From Gammaproteobacteria bacterium (GTDB lineage Bacteria > Pseudomonadota > Gammaproteobacteria > SZUA-229), in NCBI GenBank assembly GCA_029882355.1, contig JAOUKV010000011.1, positions 31,861-95,860 of the forward strand: DNA of 64,000 bases. The letters are read 5' to 3'. Made by a program: the position numbers and the translations under genes. Below the pieces are notes generated by a model that was not told where the DNA came from, ran no database searches, and saw nothing but the letters and a program-made list of their open reading frames with translations. Shown here in pieces: positions 18,081 to 27,003 of the stretch. The stretch's first letter is position 1; each line of letters opens with the position of its first letter.

Positions 18081-19754
18081 ATGTATAACGCGTATTTCAA
18101 TTTCAAAGAGGCGCCTTTTTCGATTGCCCCTGATCCACGCTATCTATATATGACGGAACAGCATCGCGAAGCGCTTGCGCATCTGGTTTATGGTCTCAAC
18201 AGCGAGGGCGGCTGTATTTTGCTGACCGGTGAAGTTGGCACGGGTAAAACCACCGTTTGCCGTTGCCTGCTTGAACAAATACCCGAGCACACTCATATTG
18301 CACTGCTGGTCAATCCCAAGGTCACGGCTAATGAGTTACTGGAAAGTATCTGTGATGAACTCCATATCGAATACCCCCCTGGAAACAATACGATTAAAAC
18401 CTACATTGATCGGATTAATGATTTTCTGATCGCAGCCAATGCTCGCAATGAAAAAACGGTGCTCATCATTGATGAAGCACAAAATCTGGATAATACTGTA
18501 CTGGAGCAATTGCGGCTTTTAACCAATCTGGAAACGAATCAGCGAAAGTTATTACAAATCATCATTCTCGGACAACCCGAGTTACTCGACATTCTTGCAA
18601 GACAGGACATGCGACAGCTGGCTCAACGTATTACCGCTCGCTTCCACCTCAATGCGCTCTCTCGCAGTGACGTTAAAGCTTATATTAATCATCGTCTGGC
18701 CATAGCCGGACAAAATGCCCAGCTCTTTCCCGAGCCGACTATTTTACAACTTTATCGCCTGAGCAAAGGCATACCGCGCTTACTCAATGTGCTTTGTGAC
18801 CGATCGCTGCTTGGCACCTATGTGCAAAACAAAACCATCGTTGATACAAAAACATTATCAACCGCCGCCAATGAAGTCTTCGGTGAACTTAAACATGTCC
18901 AAAATAAATCAAAACTTGGTAAAGCTCTTCGCATTACTACTATCGCCACTGTCACAGCCATTACCATTATTCTGATCATTATTCTGCTCAACAATAGGCC
19001 TATAGAAACACCTGGCGATGCCGTCACAAGTATACAAAACGACGTAACCGATGAAGTAACTACGGAAGAACTCATTGCCACCGAACAAGCAGGTAAAGAA
19101 CCCGCAGAGATTCAAAATTTCGTTGATCCTGTTAAGGACTACATTCTCTCATCTGCAGATCAAAACAAAGAAGTCGCTTTTAGCAGCCTACTGATGCGCT
19201 GGCAGCCAAATTACAACAGCAAAACAAACAAAAGCATATGCAACGATTCAGCACACGGTTTGAGCTGTTTCAATCACCGCGGCAACCTCAACAGCTTACG
19301 CAAACTAAATCGCCCCGTTGTGCTTAAACTCTATAATGATGATGGCAAAGCGGCCTACATGGTGCTCGATTATTTAAATAAAAATAAAGCCATACTGAAC
19401 ACTGGTCAGGATAGCCTTGAAATTGACACCGCCTTGCTAGAAAAATACTGGTACGGCGAGTTCTCTTTATTATGGCAACCGCCGCCTTTTTACCAACAGG
19501 CAATTTTGCCTGGTAGTAACGGCGACATAGTTCAATGGCTGGGGCAACAGCTCACCCGTTTGTATGGCTATGGTAAAACCCCAACTATTTACGATACTTA
19601 TTCAAAAGATTTAATTACACAACTGAAACGTTTCCAACAAAGCAAAGGCCTAATTGCTGATGGCATTGCCGGACCTCTGACCCTGATTCATCTTAATACT
19701 GCAATTGGTACGCAAGCACCTACACTTTCCGTAACCGCAGAGGATAAAAGATAA
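18081..19754 (+). CDS. gspA: GspA/ExeA-type AAA ATPase with C-terminal peptidoglycan-binding domain
   Basis: 557 residues. The start MYNAYFNFKEAPFSIAPDPRYLYMTEQHREALAHLVYGL is the ExeA signature. The cytoplasmic AAA domain (~1-265) has Walker A TGEVGTGKTT and Walker B VLIIDEAQNLD. One membrane segment follows near 280-303 (ITTIATVTAITIILIIILL), then a periplasmic part: a C39-like fold around 360-470 (SLLMRWQPNYN ... GEFSLLWQPP) and a peptidoglycan-binding repeat near 480-545 (TQLKRFQQSKGLIADGIAGPLTLIHL). In Aeromonas ExeA with ExeB opens peptidoglycan so the secretin can assemble. It overlaps gspB by one base (TAATG). No other gsp genes occur here. Confidence 0.9.
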   Translation: MYNAYFNFKEAPFSIAPDPRYLYMTEQHREALAHLVYGLNSEGGCILLTGEVGTGKTTVCRCLLEQIPEHTHIALLVNPKVTANELLESICDELHIEYPPGNNTIKTYIDRINDFLIAANARNEKTVLIIDEAQNLDNTVLEQLRLLTNLETNQRKLLQIIILGQPELLDILARQDMRQLAQRITARFHLNALSRSDVKAYINHRLAIAGQNAQLFPEPTILQLYRLSKGIPRLLNVLCDRSLLGTYVQNKTIVDTKTLSTAANEVFGELKHVQNKSKLGKALRITTIATVTAITIILIIILLNNRPIETPGDAVTSIQNDVTDEVTTEELIATEQAGKEPAEIQNFVDPVKDYILSSADQNKEVAFSSLLMRWQPNYNSKTNKSICNDSAHGLSCFNHRGNLNSLRKLNRPVVLKLYNDDGKAAYMVLDYLNKNKAILNTGQDSLEIDTALLEKYWYGEFSLLWQPPPFYQQAILPGSNGDIVQWLGQQLTRLYGYGKTPTIYDTYSKDLITQLKRFQQSKGLIADGIAGPLTLIHLNTAIGTQAPTLSVTAEDKR

Positions 19755-20398
19755 TGTCTTATATTCTAGATGCGCTAAAAAAATCGGAGCAGGACCGTGG
19801 TAACGGCTCAATACCCAATGTACAAACCATTCATTCATCTGCCCTGAATTACCATCAGGAAAAACGTCCCCTATGGCCCTGGGTTCTCATTGCTGTACTT
19901 GTAATTAATGTTTTTATATTAATTTATTTTTTAAACCAAGAAAAAAACATGAGCAATGTTGAGCCTGCACCTGAATCAAAAACAAACAATGTTGCACCCT
20001 ATCAAGATAGCAACCCCATTGAAAAAAATCCGCCACCGGCTTCTATCGGTACAATCGCACCCGTAAACCAGCAACATAACTCAGCACCAGCTTCGATAAC
20101 TGACAATAATATAAATACAATAAAACCAACACCACAAACAAATCACAAAATCGTTGTTGATATCGACGAATTGCCTGCCAATATTCGGCAACAAATACCC
20201 AACATGGTTTTTTCCGCCCACGTTTATTCCAGTTCGCCAATACAGCGAAGTCTGGTCATCAATGATAGATTTATGGAAGAAGGTAGCGCTGTTGGTCAAG
20301 ATTTAATCCTTGTTGAAATTACTCGTAGCGGTGCCATTTTTGATTTTCATAATTATCGCTTCAGGGCCAGTATTTTATCCGGCTGGAGTACACAATAA
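19754..20398 (+). CDS. gspB: General secretion pathway protein B
   Basis: 214 residues. The N-terminus MSYILDALKKSEQDR is the hallmark of GspB/ExeB. A single membrane anchor at about 38-58 (LWPWVLIAVLVINVFILIYFL) precedes a low-complexity Asn/Pro/Ser linker (~60-135) and the conserved periplasmic GspB domain (~140-212: DELPANIRQQIPNMVFSAHVYSS ... RSLVINDRFMEEGSAVG ... FRASILSGW). It should form the inner-membrane complex with the adjacent GspA. It ends 2 bp from the stop of the convergent pseudouridine synthase gene with no visible terminator. Confidence 0.92.
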   Translation: MSYILDALKKSEQDRGNGSIPNVQTIHSSALNYHQEKRPLWPWVLIAVLVINVFILIYFLNQEKNMSNVEPAPESKTNNVAPYQDSNPIEKNPPPASIGTIAPVNQQHNSAPASITDNNINTIKPTPQTNHKIVVDIDELPANIRQQIPNMVFSAHVYSSSPIQRSLVINDRFMEEGSAVGQDLILVEITRSGAIFDFHNYRFRASILSGWSTQ

Positions 20399-20400
20399 AT

Positions 20401-21021
20401 TTAAAACTCACAAGCGGCAGTTAATGTCATAGCCTCGCCGGTTGCCGGATGAAAAAAAGAAATCGTCTCTGCATGCAATAACATTCTTTTTTCCTGCTTT
20501 TCTACTTCATCACCGTATAAAGTATCACCAACAATAATATGTCCGATAGCCATACAGTGAATCCTAAGCTGATGCGTGCGCCCGGTAATTGGCTTCAACA
20601 ATAAACGCGAGTGATCACCATCAACGCTGATCACTCGCCACTCGGTAATTGAGGCTTTACCCTGCTGATAATCAATAATCTGTCGTGGCCGATCATCAGG
20701 ATCACCTCTCATTGGTATATCAATCAGCCCCTGCTGCTCACTAAGGACACCTCGCACTTCTGCAACATATTGTTTATTTATTTTTCTGTCGTGAAATTGT
20801 CGACTCAACTCACGTTGCATTTTAATACCCACTGCTAACAGCATAATGCCGGAGGTAAGACAATCGAGTCGATGCACTACCTTTACCTCCGGATTTATTG
20901 ACTGCATGCGCATGGCGACTGAGTCCTGATTCAGGTCTCCAATACCGGGCACCGATAATAGACCACCTGGTTTATTAACCGCGATGAGATGTTCGTCCTG
21001 ATAAATAATTTCTAGTGGCAT
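20401..21021 (-). CDS. RluA-family RNA pseudouridine synthase
   Basis: A 206-residue single-domain pseudouridine synthase without an S4 domain. The catalytic motif is VVHRLDCLTSGIMLLA with Asp53; other conserved parts are VNKPGGLLSVPG near the N-terminus, KQYVAEVRG and the KPITGRTHQLRIHCMAIGHIIVGDTLYG motif. Size and layout match the RluA branch (23S U746 and tRNA U32 in E. coli) more than RluC or RluD, but substrate specificity cannot be fixed from sequence alone. It lies 22 bp downstream of cbbR on the same strand. Confidence 0.88.
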   Translation of the reverse strand: MPLEIIYQDEHLIAVNKPGGLLSVPGIGDLNQDSVAMRMQSINPEVKVVHRLDCLTSGIMLLAVGIKMQRELSRQFHDRKINKQYVAEVRGVLSEQQGLIDIPMRGDPDDRPRQIIDYQQGKASITEWRVISVDGDHSRLLLKPITGRTHQLRIHCMAIGHIIVGDTLYGDEVEKQEKRMLLHAETISFFHPATGEAMTLTAACEF

Positions 21022-21043
21022 AAATACTCAGGCATGAAAGCAA

Positions 21044-21961
21044 TTACTGAGGCAAACGAATAAATTTTGAAGCCTCATTCAGCACAAACTCCTTGAAAGC
21101 CACTGCCACGGGCGACAATCGTTTACCCTTGCGCTGCAAAATATACCAATATCGCAAAATGGGGAAATCCTCAACATCCAGTATCGCCAGTCTTTTAGTT
21201 TCTAATTCCAGCTCTAACGTATGCACCGAAACGATACCCAGCCCCAGACCCGCTTCAACCGCCTGCTTGATCGCCTCATTACTGGTCATTTCGATACCCA
21301 TATTAAAAGCTACGCCATGCTGGTCAAAAAAACGTTTGATCGCACTACGCGTACCAGATCCGGTCTCTCGAACCACGAAGCTCTCTTTGGCAAAATGCGC
21401 CAGAGGAATCTTTTCACGCCCAGCCAGGGCATGATCAGAAGGAGCAATCATCACCAGTGGGTTTTCCATAAAAGCATCGGCATCGACCTCCATACCTTTT
21501 GGAGGCTTGCCCATAATCACCAGATCACGCTCATTATGATCAAGCTGACGGCGCAGGGTCTCACGATTGGTGACATCAACGCTGATGGTGATACCTTCAT
21601 GCAGTTTTGAAAATGCCGCCAGCAAGCGTGTTGCAAAATGGCTGGCGGTAGTCGCCACTGAGATCGATAACTCCCCTTGACCCAGCCCCTTAAGCGCCTG
21701 AAAAACCTTGTCCGCCTCATCCAGTAAATCGACGATATTACGTCCATAGGCGTGCATCTCACGCCCGGCATCGGTCATGAACATTTGTTTGCCCAGCTGC
21801 TCGAATAATGGCAGACCAATATTCTCTTCTAACTGGCGTATTTGCATTGAAACCGCTGGCTGACTCAGGTGTAGCTCTTCCGCGGCACGCGTGTAGTTGA
21901 GGTGCCGAACCACCGCATTGAACACCTCAATTTGTCGTAATGTAATATGCATGCTTCCCAT
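21044..21961 (-). CDS. cbbR: LysR-type regulator of CO2 fixation genes, CbbR
   Basis: A 305-residue LysR-type regulator. The N-terminal winged helix reads MHITLRQIEVFNAVVRHLNYTRAAEELHLSQPAVSMQIRQLEE and the effector domain includes ELSISVATTASHFATRLLAAF, LVMIAPSDHALAGRE and VVRETGSGTRSAIKRFF, both typical of CbbR. It is divergent from cbbM, the classical arrangement. CbbR proteins activate cbb operons in response to metabolites such as RuBP or PEP. The start is either 21961 or 21952 (MHITLRQ); neither has a strong ribosome site. The putative operator begins 5 bp beyond 21961, suggesting autoregulation. Confidence 0.92.
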   Translation of the reverse strand: MGSMHITLRQIEVFNAVVRHLNYTRAAEELHLSQPAVSMQIRQLEENIGLPLFEQLGKQMFMTDAGREMHAYGRNIVDLLDEADKVFQALKGLGQGELSISVATTASHFATRLLAAFSKLHEGITISVDVTNRETLRRQLDHNERDLVIMGKPPKGMEVDADAFMENPLVMIAPSDHALAGREKIPLAHFAKESFVVRETGSGTRSAIKRFFDQHGVAFNMGIEMTSNEAIKQAVEAGLGLGIVSVHTLELELETKRLAILDVEDFPILRYWYILQRKGKRLSPVAVAFKEFVLNEASKFIRLPQ

Positions 21962-21966
21962 ATTAC

Positions 21967-21984
21967 CATAAGGCCTACCTTATG
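21967..21984. promoter_or_regulatory. Putative CbbR operator of cbbR-cbbM
   Basis: Palindrome CATAAG (21967-21972)-N6-CTTATG (21979-21984), extendable to 7-bp arms, flanked by CC before and ATA after. Its centre lies about 53 nt before the -10-like TATAGT at 22029, so near -65 from the inferred start, where LysR-type recognition sites usually sit. The TNA/ATTA-type dyad fits the T-N11-A rule. A sibling copy occurs before cbbQ. Confidence 0.7.
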
Positions 21985-22028
21985 ATAACAATCAAAAAGT
22001 CTGAGTGTCATTTATGAAACATCGGCGA

Positions 22029-22034
22029 TATAGT
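22029..22034 (+). promoter_or_regulatory. Likely -10 element of cbbM
   Basis: TATAGT, giving a start near 22041 and a leader of about 70 nt. No good -35 is visible 17 nt upstream (TGTCAT), as expected for an activator-dependent promoter. The ribosome site GAGG precedes the cbbM ATG at 22112. Confidence 0.45.
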
Positions 22035-22111
22035 AGCGACCCAGTTAGGGGCACCGCTCATTCTGGTGCTCAAATGAATTTTTTAAATAATGCTTAAATA
22101 GAGGAATTAAC

Positions 22112-23500
22112 ATGGCTTTATTAGATCAAACAGGTCGTTATTCAGACCTAAGCTTGAACGAAGATACATTGCTTGCCGATGGCAAACACATTCTTGTTGC
22201 TTACACAATGGAACCTGCTGAAGGTTACGGTTACCTTGAAGCAGCAGCTCATTTCGCTGCTGAATCATCAACAGGTACTAACGTTGAAGTTTCTACTACT
22301 GACGACTTCACTAAAGGTGTTGACGCATTAGTTTACTTCATCGATGAAGCTAAAGGCATCATGAAGATTGCTTACCCGAACGACCTGTTCGACCGTAACG
22401 TAATCGACGGTCGCGCTATGATCGTTTCTTTCCTTACACTTGCTATTGGTAACAACCAGGGCATGGGTGACATCAAGAACGCTCAGATGTATGACTTCTT
22501 CATTCCACCTAAGATGCTGAACCTGTTCGACGGTCCTTCAATGGATATCACTGACTTGTGGAATGCCTTAGGTCGCCCACGTGAAAACGGCGGTTACATT
22601 GCTGGTACTATCATCAAGCCTAAACTTGGTTTACGTCCTGAGCCATTCGCAGCTGCTGCCTACTCTTTCTGGTTAGGTGGTGACTTCATTAAGAATGACG
22701 AGCCTCAAGGTAACCAGGTTTTCTGTCCAATGAAAAAAGTTCTTCCTCTTGTACATGACGCTATGAAGCGTGCACAGGACGAAACTGGCGAAGCTAAAAT
22801 CTTCTCTATGAACATCACTGCAGACGATCACCACGAAATGTGTGCTCGTGCTGACTACGGTCTTGAGTTATTCGGTGAAGATGCGCCTCGCTTGGCCTTC
22901 CTGGTTGACGGTTATGTTGGTGGCCCAGGTATGGTTACCACTGCACGTCGCAACTACCCTGGTCAGTACTTACACTACCATCGCGCAGGTCACGGTGCTG
23001 TGACTTCACCTTCTTCTAAGCGTGGTTACACTGCTTATGTTCTAGCTAAAATGTCTCGTCTGATGGGTGCTTCTGGTATCCACGTGGGCACAATGGGCTA
23101 CGGCAAAATGGAAGGCGGTCAGGAAGATAAAATCATCGCTTACATGATCGAGCGTGATGAGTGTCAGGGACCTGAGTACTTCCAGAAATGGAACGGCATG
23201 AAACCAACGACACCAATTATTTCTGGTGGTATGAATGCGCTACGTCTTCCTGGCTTCTTCGAGAATCTGGGTCACGGTAACGTAATCAACACTTCTGGTG
23301 GTGGTTCATACGGTCACATCGATTCTCCTGCTGCTGGTGCGATTTCTTTACACCAGGCATATGATTGCTGGAAACAGGGTGCTGATCCAATCGAATACGC
23401 GAAAGAGCATAAAGAATTTGCTCGTGCATTCGAGTCGTTTGAGCATGATGCTGATGCATTGTTCCCAGGCTGGAGAGACAAACTGGGCGTTCACAAATAA
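22112..23500 (+). CDS. cbbM: Ribulose-1,5-bisphosphate carboxylase/oxygenase, form II large subunit
   Basis: 462 residues, the form II length. The active site is readable: catalytic Lys169 in [10 protein letters not shown], the carbamylated Lys194 with metal ligands Asp196 and Glu197 in [14 protein letters not shown], loop 6 near [14 protein letters not shown], and the phosphate-binding [11 protein letters not shown] and [17 protein letters not shown]. Form II enzymes need no small subunit and have low CO2/O2 specificity, suiting high-CO2 or low-oxygen niches. Codon use is strikingly biased (GGT, CGT, AAC, GAC), as in highly expressed genes. A strong terminator follows, so cbbQO form a separate unit. 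Confidence 0.98.
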   Translation: MALLDQTGRYSDLSLNEDTLLADGKHILVAYTMEPAEGYGYLEAAAHFAAESSTGTNVEVSTTDDFTKGVDALVYFIDEAKGIMKIAYPNDLFDRNVIDGRAMIVSFLTLAIGNNQGMGDIKNAQMYDFFIPPKMLNLFDGPSMDITDLWNALGRPRENGGYIAGTIIKPKLGLRPEPFAAAAYSFWLGGDFIKNDEPQGNQVFCPMKKVLPLVHDAMKRAQDETGEAKIFSMNITADDHHEMCARADYGLELFGEDAPRLAFLVDGYVGGPGMVTTARRNYPGQYLHYHRAGHGAVTSPSSKRGYTAYVLAKMSRLMGASGIHVGTMGYGKMEGGQEDKIIAYMIERDECQGPEYFQKWNGMKPTTPIISGGMNALRLPGFFENLGHGNVINTSGGGSYGHIDSPAAGAISLHQAYDCWKQGADPIEYAKEHKEFARAFESFEHDADALFPGWRDKLGVHK

Positions 23501-23518
23501 GTCGAACGTACAGCTGAT

Positions 23519-23549
23519 AAAAAAGCCCCGCAATGCGGGGCTTTTTTTT
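23519..23549 (+). terminator. Rho-independent terminator of cbbM
   Basis: GCCCCGC AAT GCGGGGC stem, flanked by A6 upstream and T8 downstream, 18 nt after the cbbM stop. It is near ideal and should largely separate cbbM from cbbQO. Confidence 0.93.
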
Positions 23550-23700
23550 GGGTTGCAGAATTAGGCCAACAGAGCAACGACGGCTAACGACTGCAGTTTC
23601 AACCGGTAACAGACACCTCAACATAAATCATCCATATTTTATCTTCGCCCTCTGCAGTAAAAAAATCTTTTACTAAAGCACTCACCCTCTCTACTCAGAA
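23550..23700. other. Intergenic stretch between cbbM terminator and cbbQ control region
   Basis: The cbbM-cbbQ gap is 336 bp. This first part after the terminator contains no convincing ORF, RNA or repeat that I can recognise; the remainder (23703-23836) holds the CbbR-like operator, a -10-like hexamer and the cbbQ leader. Confidence 0.6.
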
Positions 23701-23702
23701 GC

Positions 23703-23720
23703 CATAAGTATTATCTTATG
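23703..23720 (+). promoter_or_regulatory. Putative second CbbR operator, upstream of cbbQO
   Basis: Palindrome CATAAG (23703-23708)-N6-CTTATG (23715-23720), flanked by CC before and ATA after exactly as at cbbM. The two sites agree at nearly all arm and flank positions. The centre lies about 52 nt before TATACT at 23764, against about 53 nt at cbbM. Confidence 0.68.
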
Positions 23721-23763
23721 ATAGCCAAAAGAAATATTGAATTCCCTTATAGAATAGACTCAG

Positions 23764-23769
23764 TATACT
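23764..23769 (+). promoter_or_regulatory. Likely -10 element of cbbQO
   Basis: TATACT, placing transcription start near 23776. The best TTGAAT (23737-23742) is 21 nt away, too far for a normal -35, consistent with an activated promoter. Confidence 0.42.
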
Positions 23770-23836
23770 AGCGGCAACTTATATGGCCGCCCTCGTTATC
23801 AGGCCACACTGAATTGTCATCGGAGCAGAGAAAAAA

Positions 23837-24646
23837 ATGAGTGATCAAAACATCGAACAATACAAAATCACTGAAGAGCCTTTTTACGAAGCACAGGAAG
23901 ATGAGCTCGCTTTGTACGAAGCGGCTTATGAGTCGCGCCTGCCGGTGATGATCAAAGGCCCCACGGGTTGCGGTAAATCTCGTTTTATTGAACACATGGC
24001 GTGGAAACTGGGCAAGCCTCTGATTACTGTTGCCTGTAATGAGGATATGACGGCTTCTGATCTGGTGGGTCGTTATTTGCTCGATGCTAATGGCACCCGC
24101 TGGCTGGATGGCCCGTTGACCACTGCTGCGCGTATTGGTGCGATCTGTTATCTGGACGAGATCGTTGAAGCACGTCAGGATACCACAGTAGTTATCCATC
24201 CTTTGACCGACCATCGCCGCACCTTGCCGCTGGATAAAAAGGGCGAGCTGATCGAAGCACATGCTGATTTCCAGCTGGTTATTTCTTATAACCCCGGTTA
24301 TCAGAGTTTGATGAAAGATCTGAAACAGTCGACCAAGCAGCGTTTCACTGGTCTGGATTTTGATTACCCGGATAGCAAAGTGGAAACGGCCATTGTTAGC
24401 AAAGAGGCGGGCATTGATGAAGAGACCGCTGCCAAGCTGGTTAAAGTTGCGCACACCGCGCGTCACCTTAAAGGTCACGGTCTGGACGAGGGTATTTCGA
24501 CTCGCCTGCTGGTTTACGCAGCAACGTTAATCAATAAAGGTATTGATACCAAGCGGGCCTGCAAAATGGCACTGGTAACACCGATTACTGACGACAACGA
24601 TATTCGTAGCACATTGGTTCATTCTATCGATACTATTTTTGCCTAA
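23837..24646 (+). CDS. cbbQ: CbbQ, MoxR-type AAA+ RuBisCO activase subunit
   Basis: A 269-residue MoxR-family ATPase. Walker A is GPTGCGKS (residues 41-48), Walker B is AICYLDEIVEARQD (~95-108), sensor 1 lies in FQLVISYNPGYQSL, and the arginine region is KQSTKQRFTGLDFDYPD. CbbQ hexamers with one CbbO remodel inhibited RuBisCO, using ATP to release tight-binding sugar phosphates. Its position between cbbM and a von Willebrand-type CbbO supports this specific assignment over NorQ, which is closely related. The spacer to cbbO is 30 bp. Confidence 0.95.
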   Translation: MSDQNIEQYKITEEPFYEAQEDELALYEAAYESRLPVMIKGPTGCGKSRFIEHMAWKLGKPLITVACNEDMTASDLVGRYLLDANGTRWLDGPLTTAARIGAICYLDEIVEARQDTTVVIHPLTDHRRTLPLDKKGELIEAHADFQLVISYNPGYQSLMKDLKQSTKQRFTGLDFDYPDSKVETAIVSKEAGIDEETAAKLVKVAHTARHLKGHGLDEGISTRLLVYAATLINKGIDTKRACKMALVTPITDDNDIRSTLVHSIDTIFA

Positions 24647-24676
24647 AATTTCTGCGTCTGTAGCGGTAAAAAAACA

Positions 24677-26932
24677 ATGACGACTGAAGAACTAGAATAC
24701 GCGGATTACCGCGACAAACTGAAATGTAGTTTTGAGCAGATTGAAGACTGCTTCGACGACTACATGAAAGATGCATTGCGCAACTTGAGCAACCAGGGCG
24801 TTGAGGACTATCTCTCCGGTGCTTCACTGGTTTGTATGATCGGCCGTGGCTGGGAGCCGGTTTCGATTTATCTCGAAGAAATGCCGCAGATGGCGAAACG
24901 TGTCGGCGAACCTATTCTGGAAATTGTTTCCAAACATGTCTGGGATATGTCACGTTCACCCAACGGTAAAGCCATTCCGCCATTTATGCAGTGCCTGCCT
25001 GAAGCCTCTCGTCGCCTCGGCACGCTGGAACAAATGCAGCATTTTTTCGACATTCTTTTTAAGATGCTCGATACCACAACCACTTCGGTTCATGGTCATC
25101 ACAAAACCCATTCCAGTCAGGGTTTTCTTGTTCTATTAAAACAAATTCCTTATTTATTGAGCCAGCTTTCTCTTGAAGGTTTAAAAAACTGGATCGAATA
25201 CGGTGTGCGTAATTATCACAACCACCCCGAACGCCAGAAAGATTATTTCGACCTGAAATCTGCCGACAGCAAAGCCATGCTGCAACGTGAACGCCACGGC
25301 ACCTTGTACATGGATAATGAGCGCAAGCTGGATATGTACATGCGTAGCATGTGGCAGACAGAAGAATATTTCGTACCTTATTCTTTAGGCTTTGATGAAC
25401 TTCGCAAACCACAACCTTATTACGACAGTCTCGGTATGCGCGTGCCCGATGTTTATGACGATCTTGATGGCGTCCGCGGCATCAATCGTTACCGCATTAC
25501 ACTGGCGCACATGGCCGCGCACAAACGCTGGACTGAACGCCAGGTAGCAGATAACTTATCACCGTTTCAGCGCATAGCAGTTGAAACGTTTGAAGACTCA
25601 CGTGTTGAACAATTAATTATCCGAGAATATCCGGGACTGAAAAAATATTTTCTTACACTGCACCCAACGCCGATTGAAGGTGACTGCGACAATGAAAAAG
25701 AGTCCTGTGTACGCCATCGTTTAGCGATGATTTCTCGCGCCATTCTTGATGACAATCACGGTTACCAGAACCCCGACATTCTTGAGTTCGTTGGCAAGTT
25801 CTGGGACGCGATGAAAGACAGCGAGTCCAGCACCAAAGAGATGCTAGGCATTGCAATTTCTTTCACTGCAAGAACACGTTTACAAAGTGACCAGTTACCC
25901 AAAGTTCACTTTGAAAATACCGTGATTGATTACCGCGACGATAATCGTCACATGTGGGTATTCATCGAAGAAAATGATGAACCCGAAGATGATACCAGCC
26001 AGCCGCAAAGTTCTGAGACAATTGAACCTGACGGCCTGCCGCCTCGTCATTATCACGAGTGGGATTACAACACGAGCAGTTACAAGCCTGACTGGGTGAC
26101 TTTGTACGAGTCATTACATGCGCCGGGCAACGCTTCGGACATCGACAAAATTTTAGAAAAACATTCGGCACTGGCGAAATATTTAAAACGCATTCTGGAT
26201 TTATTAAAACCCCAATATTATGTGCGCCAGCGTTATCAGGAAGAAGGCAGCGAGCTCGATCTTGACGTGGCAATCCGTTCACTGATCGACCTCAAGAGTG
26301 GCTCACAACCTGACCCCCGCATCAACATGAGCCACAAACATGATGGTCGTGACTTTGCGGTTTTATTGTTAATGGATTTATCGGCGTCGTTGCATGAAAT
26401 TCCTGAAGGCTGCACACAAAGCATTCTTGAACTGAGTCGTGAAGCGGTAACTTTACTCGGCTGGTCAATCGAACAACTGGGCGATAAATTCGCCATTGCC
26501 GGTTTCCATTCAGACACACGTCATAATGTTCGTTATCATCATTTAAAAGGTTTCAGCGAAAACTGGGATGACAGCGTAAAAGCACGTTTAGCGGCTATTG
26601 AAGCAGGTTTCTCAACCCGTATGGGCGCAGCGGTACGTCATGCCTCTCATTATCTGGAAGGCCAAAAAGCAGATAAAAAATTACTGCTAATTTTGACCGA
26701 TGGCGAGCCGGCAGATATTGATGTCACCGATGAAAAATTACTCATCGAAGACACCCACAAAGCCGTTGATGAATTATCCAGCAAAGGTATCTACACACAC
26801 TGTATAAGTCTGGATAAAAAAGCTGATGACTACATAGAGGATATATTTGGCGCTGGTGGTTACACAGTTATAGATAATGTTGAGAAGCTACCTGAAAAAC
26901 TACCTATGTTATTTACCGCGCTCACTTCTTGA
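24677..26932 (+). CDS. cbbO: CbbO, von Willebrand factor A-domain RuBisCO activase adaptor
   Basis: 751 residues, the usual CbbO length. The long helical N-terminal and middle regions include motifs of the CbbO/NorD family (HMAAHKRWTERQVADNLSPFQRIAVETFEDSRVEQLII). The C-terminal VWA domain has an intact MIDAS motif Asp567-Leu-Ser-Ala-Ser571 (LLLMDLSAS) and later LLILTDGEPADIDV. In CbbQO systems the MIDAS recruits the complex to RuBisCO through an acidic residue. It ends 71 bp before the DUF3365 haem-protein gene with no terminator in between. Confidence 0.94.
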   Translation: MTTEELEYADYRDKLKCSFEQIEDCFDDYMKDALRNLSNQGVEDYLSGASLVCMIGRGWEPVSIYLEEMPQMAKRVGEPILEIVSKHVWDMSRSPNGKAIPPFMQCLPEASRRLGTLEQMQHFFDILFKMLDTTTTSVHGHHKTHSSQGFLVLLKQIPYLLSQLSLEGLKNWIEYGVRNYHNHPERQKDYFDLKSADSKAMLQRERHGTLYMDNERKLDMYMRSMWQTEEYFVPYSLGFDELRKPQPYYDSLGMRVPDVYDDLDGVRGINRYRITLAHMAAHKRWTERQVADNLSPFQRIAVETFEDSRVEQLIIREYPGLKKYFLTLHPTPIEGDCDNEKESCVRHRLAMISRAILDDNHGYQNPDILEFVGKFWDAMKDSESSTKEMLGIAISFTARTRLQSDQLPKVHFENTVIDYRDDNRHMWVFIEENDEPEDDTSQPQSSETIEPDGLPPRHYHEWDYNTSSYKPDWVTLYESLHAPGNASDIDKILEKHSALAKYLKRILDLLKPQYYVRQRYQEEGSELDLDVAIRSLIDLKSGSQPDPRINMSHKHDGRDFAVLLLMDLSASLHEIPEGCTQSILELSREAVTLLGWSIEQLGDKFAIAGFHSDTRHNVRYHHLKGFSENWDDSVKARLAAIEAGFSTRMGAAVRHASHYLEGQKADKKLLLILTDGEPADIDVTDEKLLIEDTHKAVDELSSKGIYTHCISLDKKADDYIEDIFGAGGYTVIDNVEKLPEKLPMLFTALTS

Positions 26933-27003
26933 TATAATATCAGGCGCTTAATATTATTCAATTTTCAATTTTCTAATATTCTTATAACACCACGGACAGT
27001 CTT

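Noticed and set aside
23768..24478. 236-codon open frame on the minus strand across cbbQ
   Set aside because: It is antisense to cbbQ, with no start site or recognisable domain; the plus-strand frame has full AAA+ motifs.
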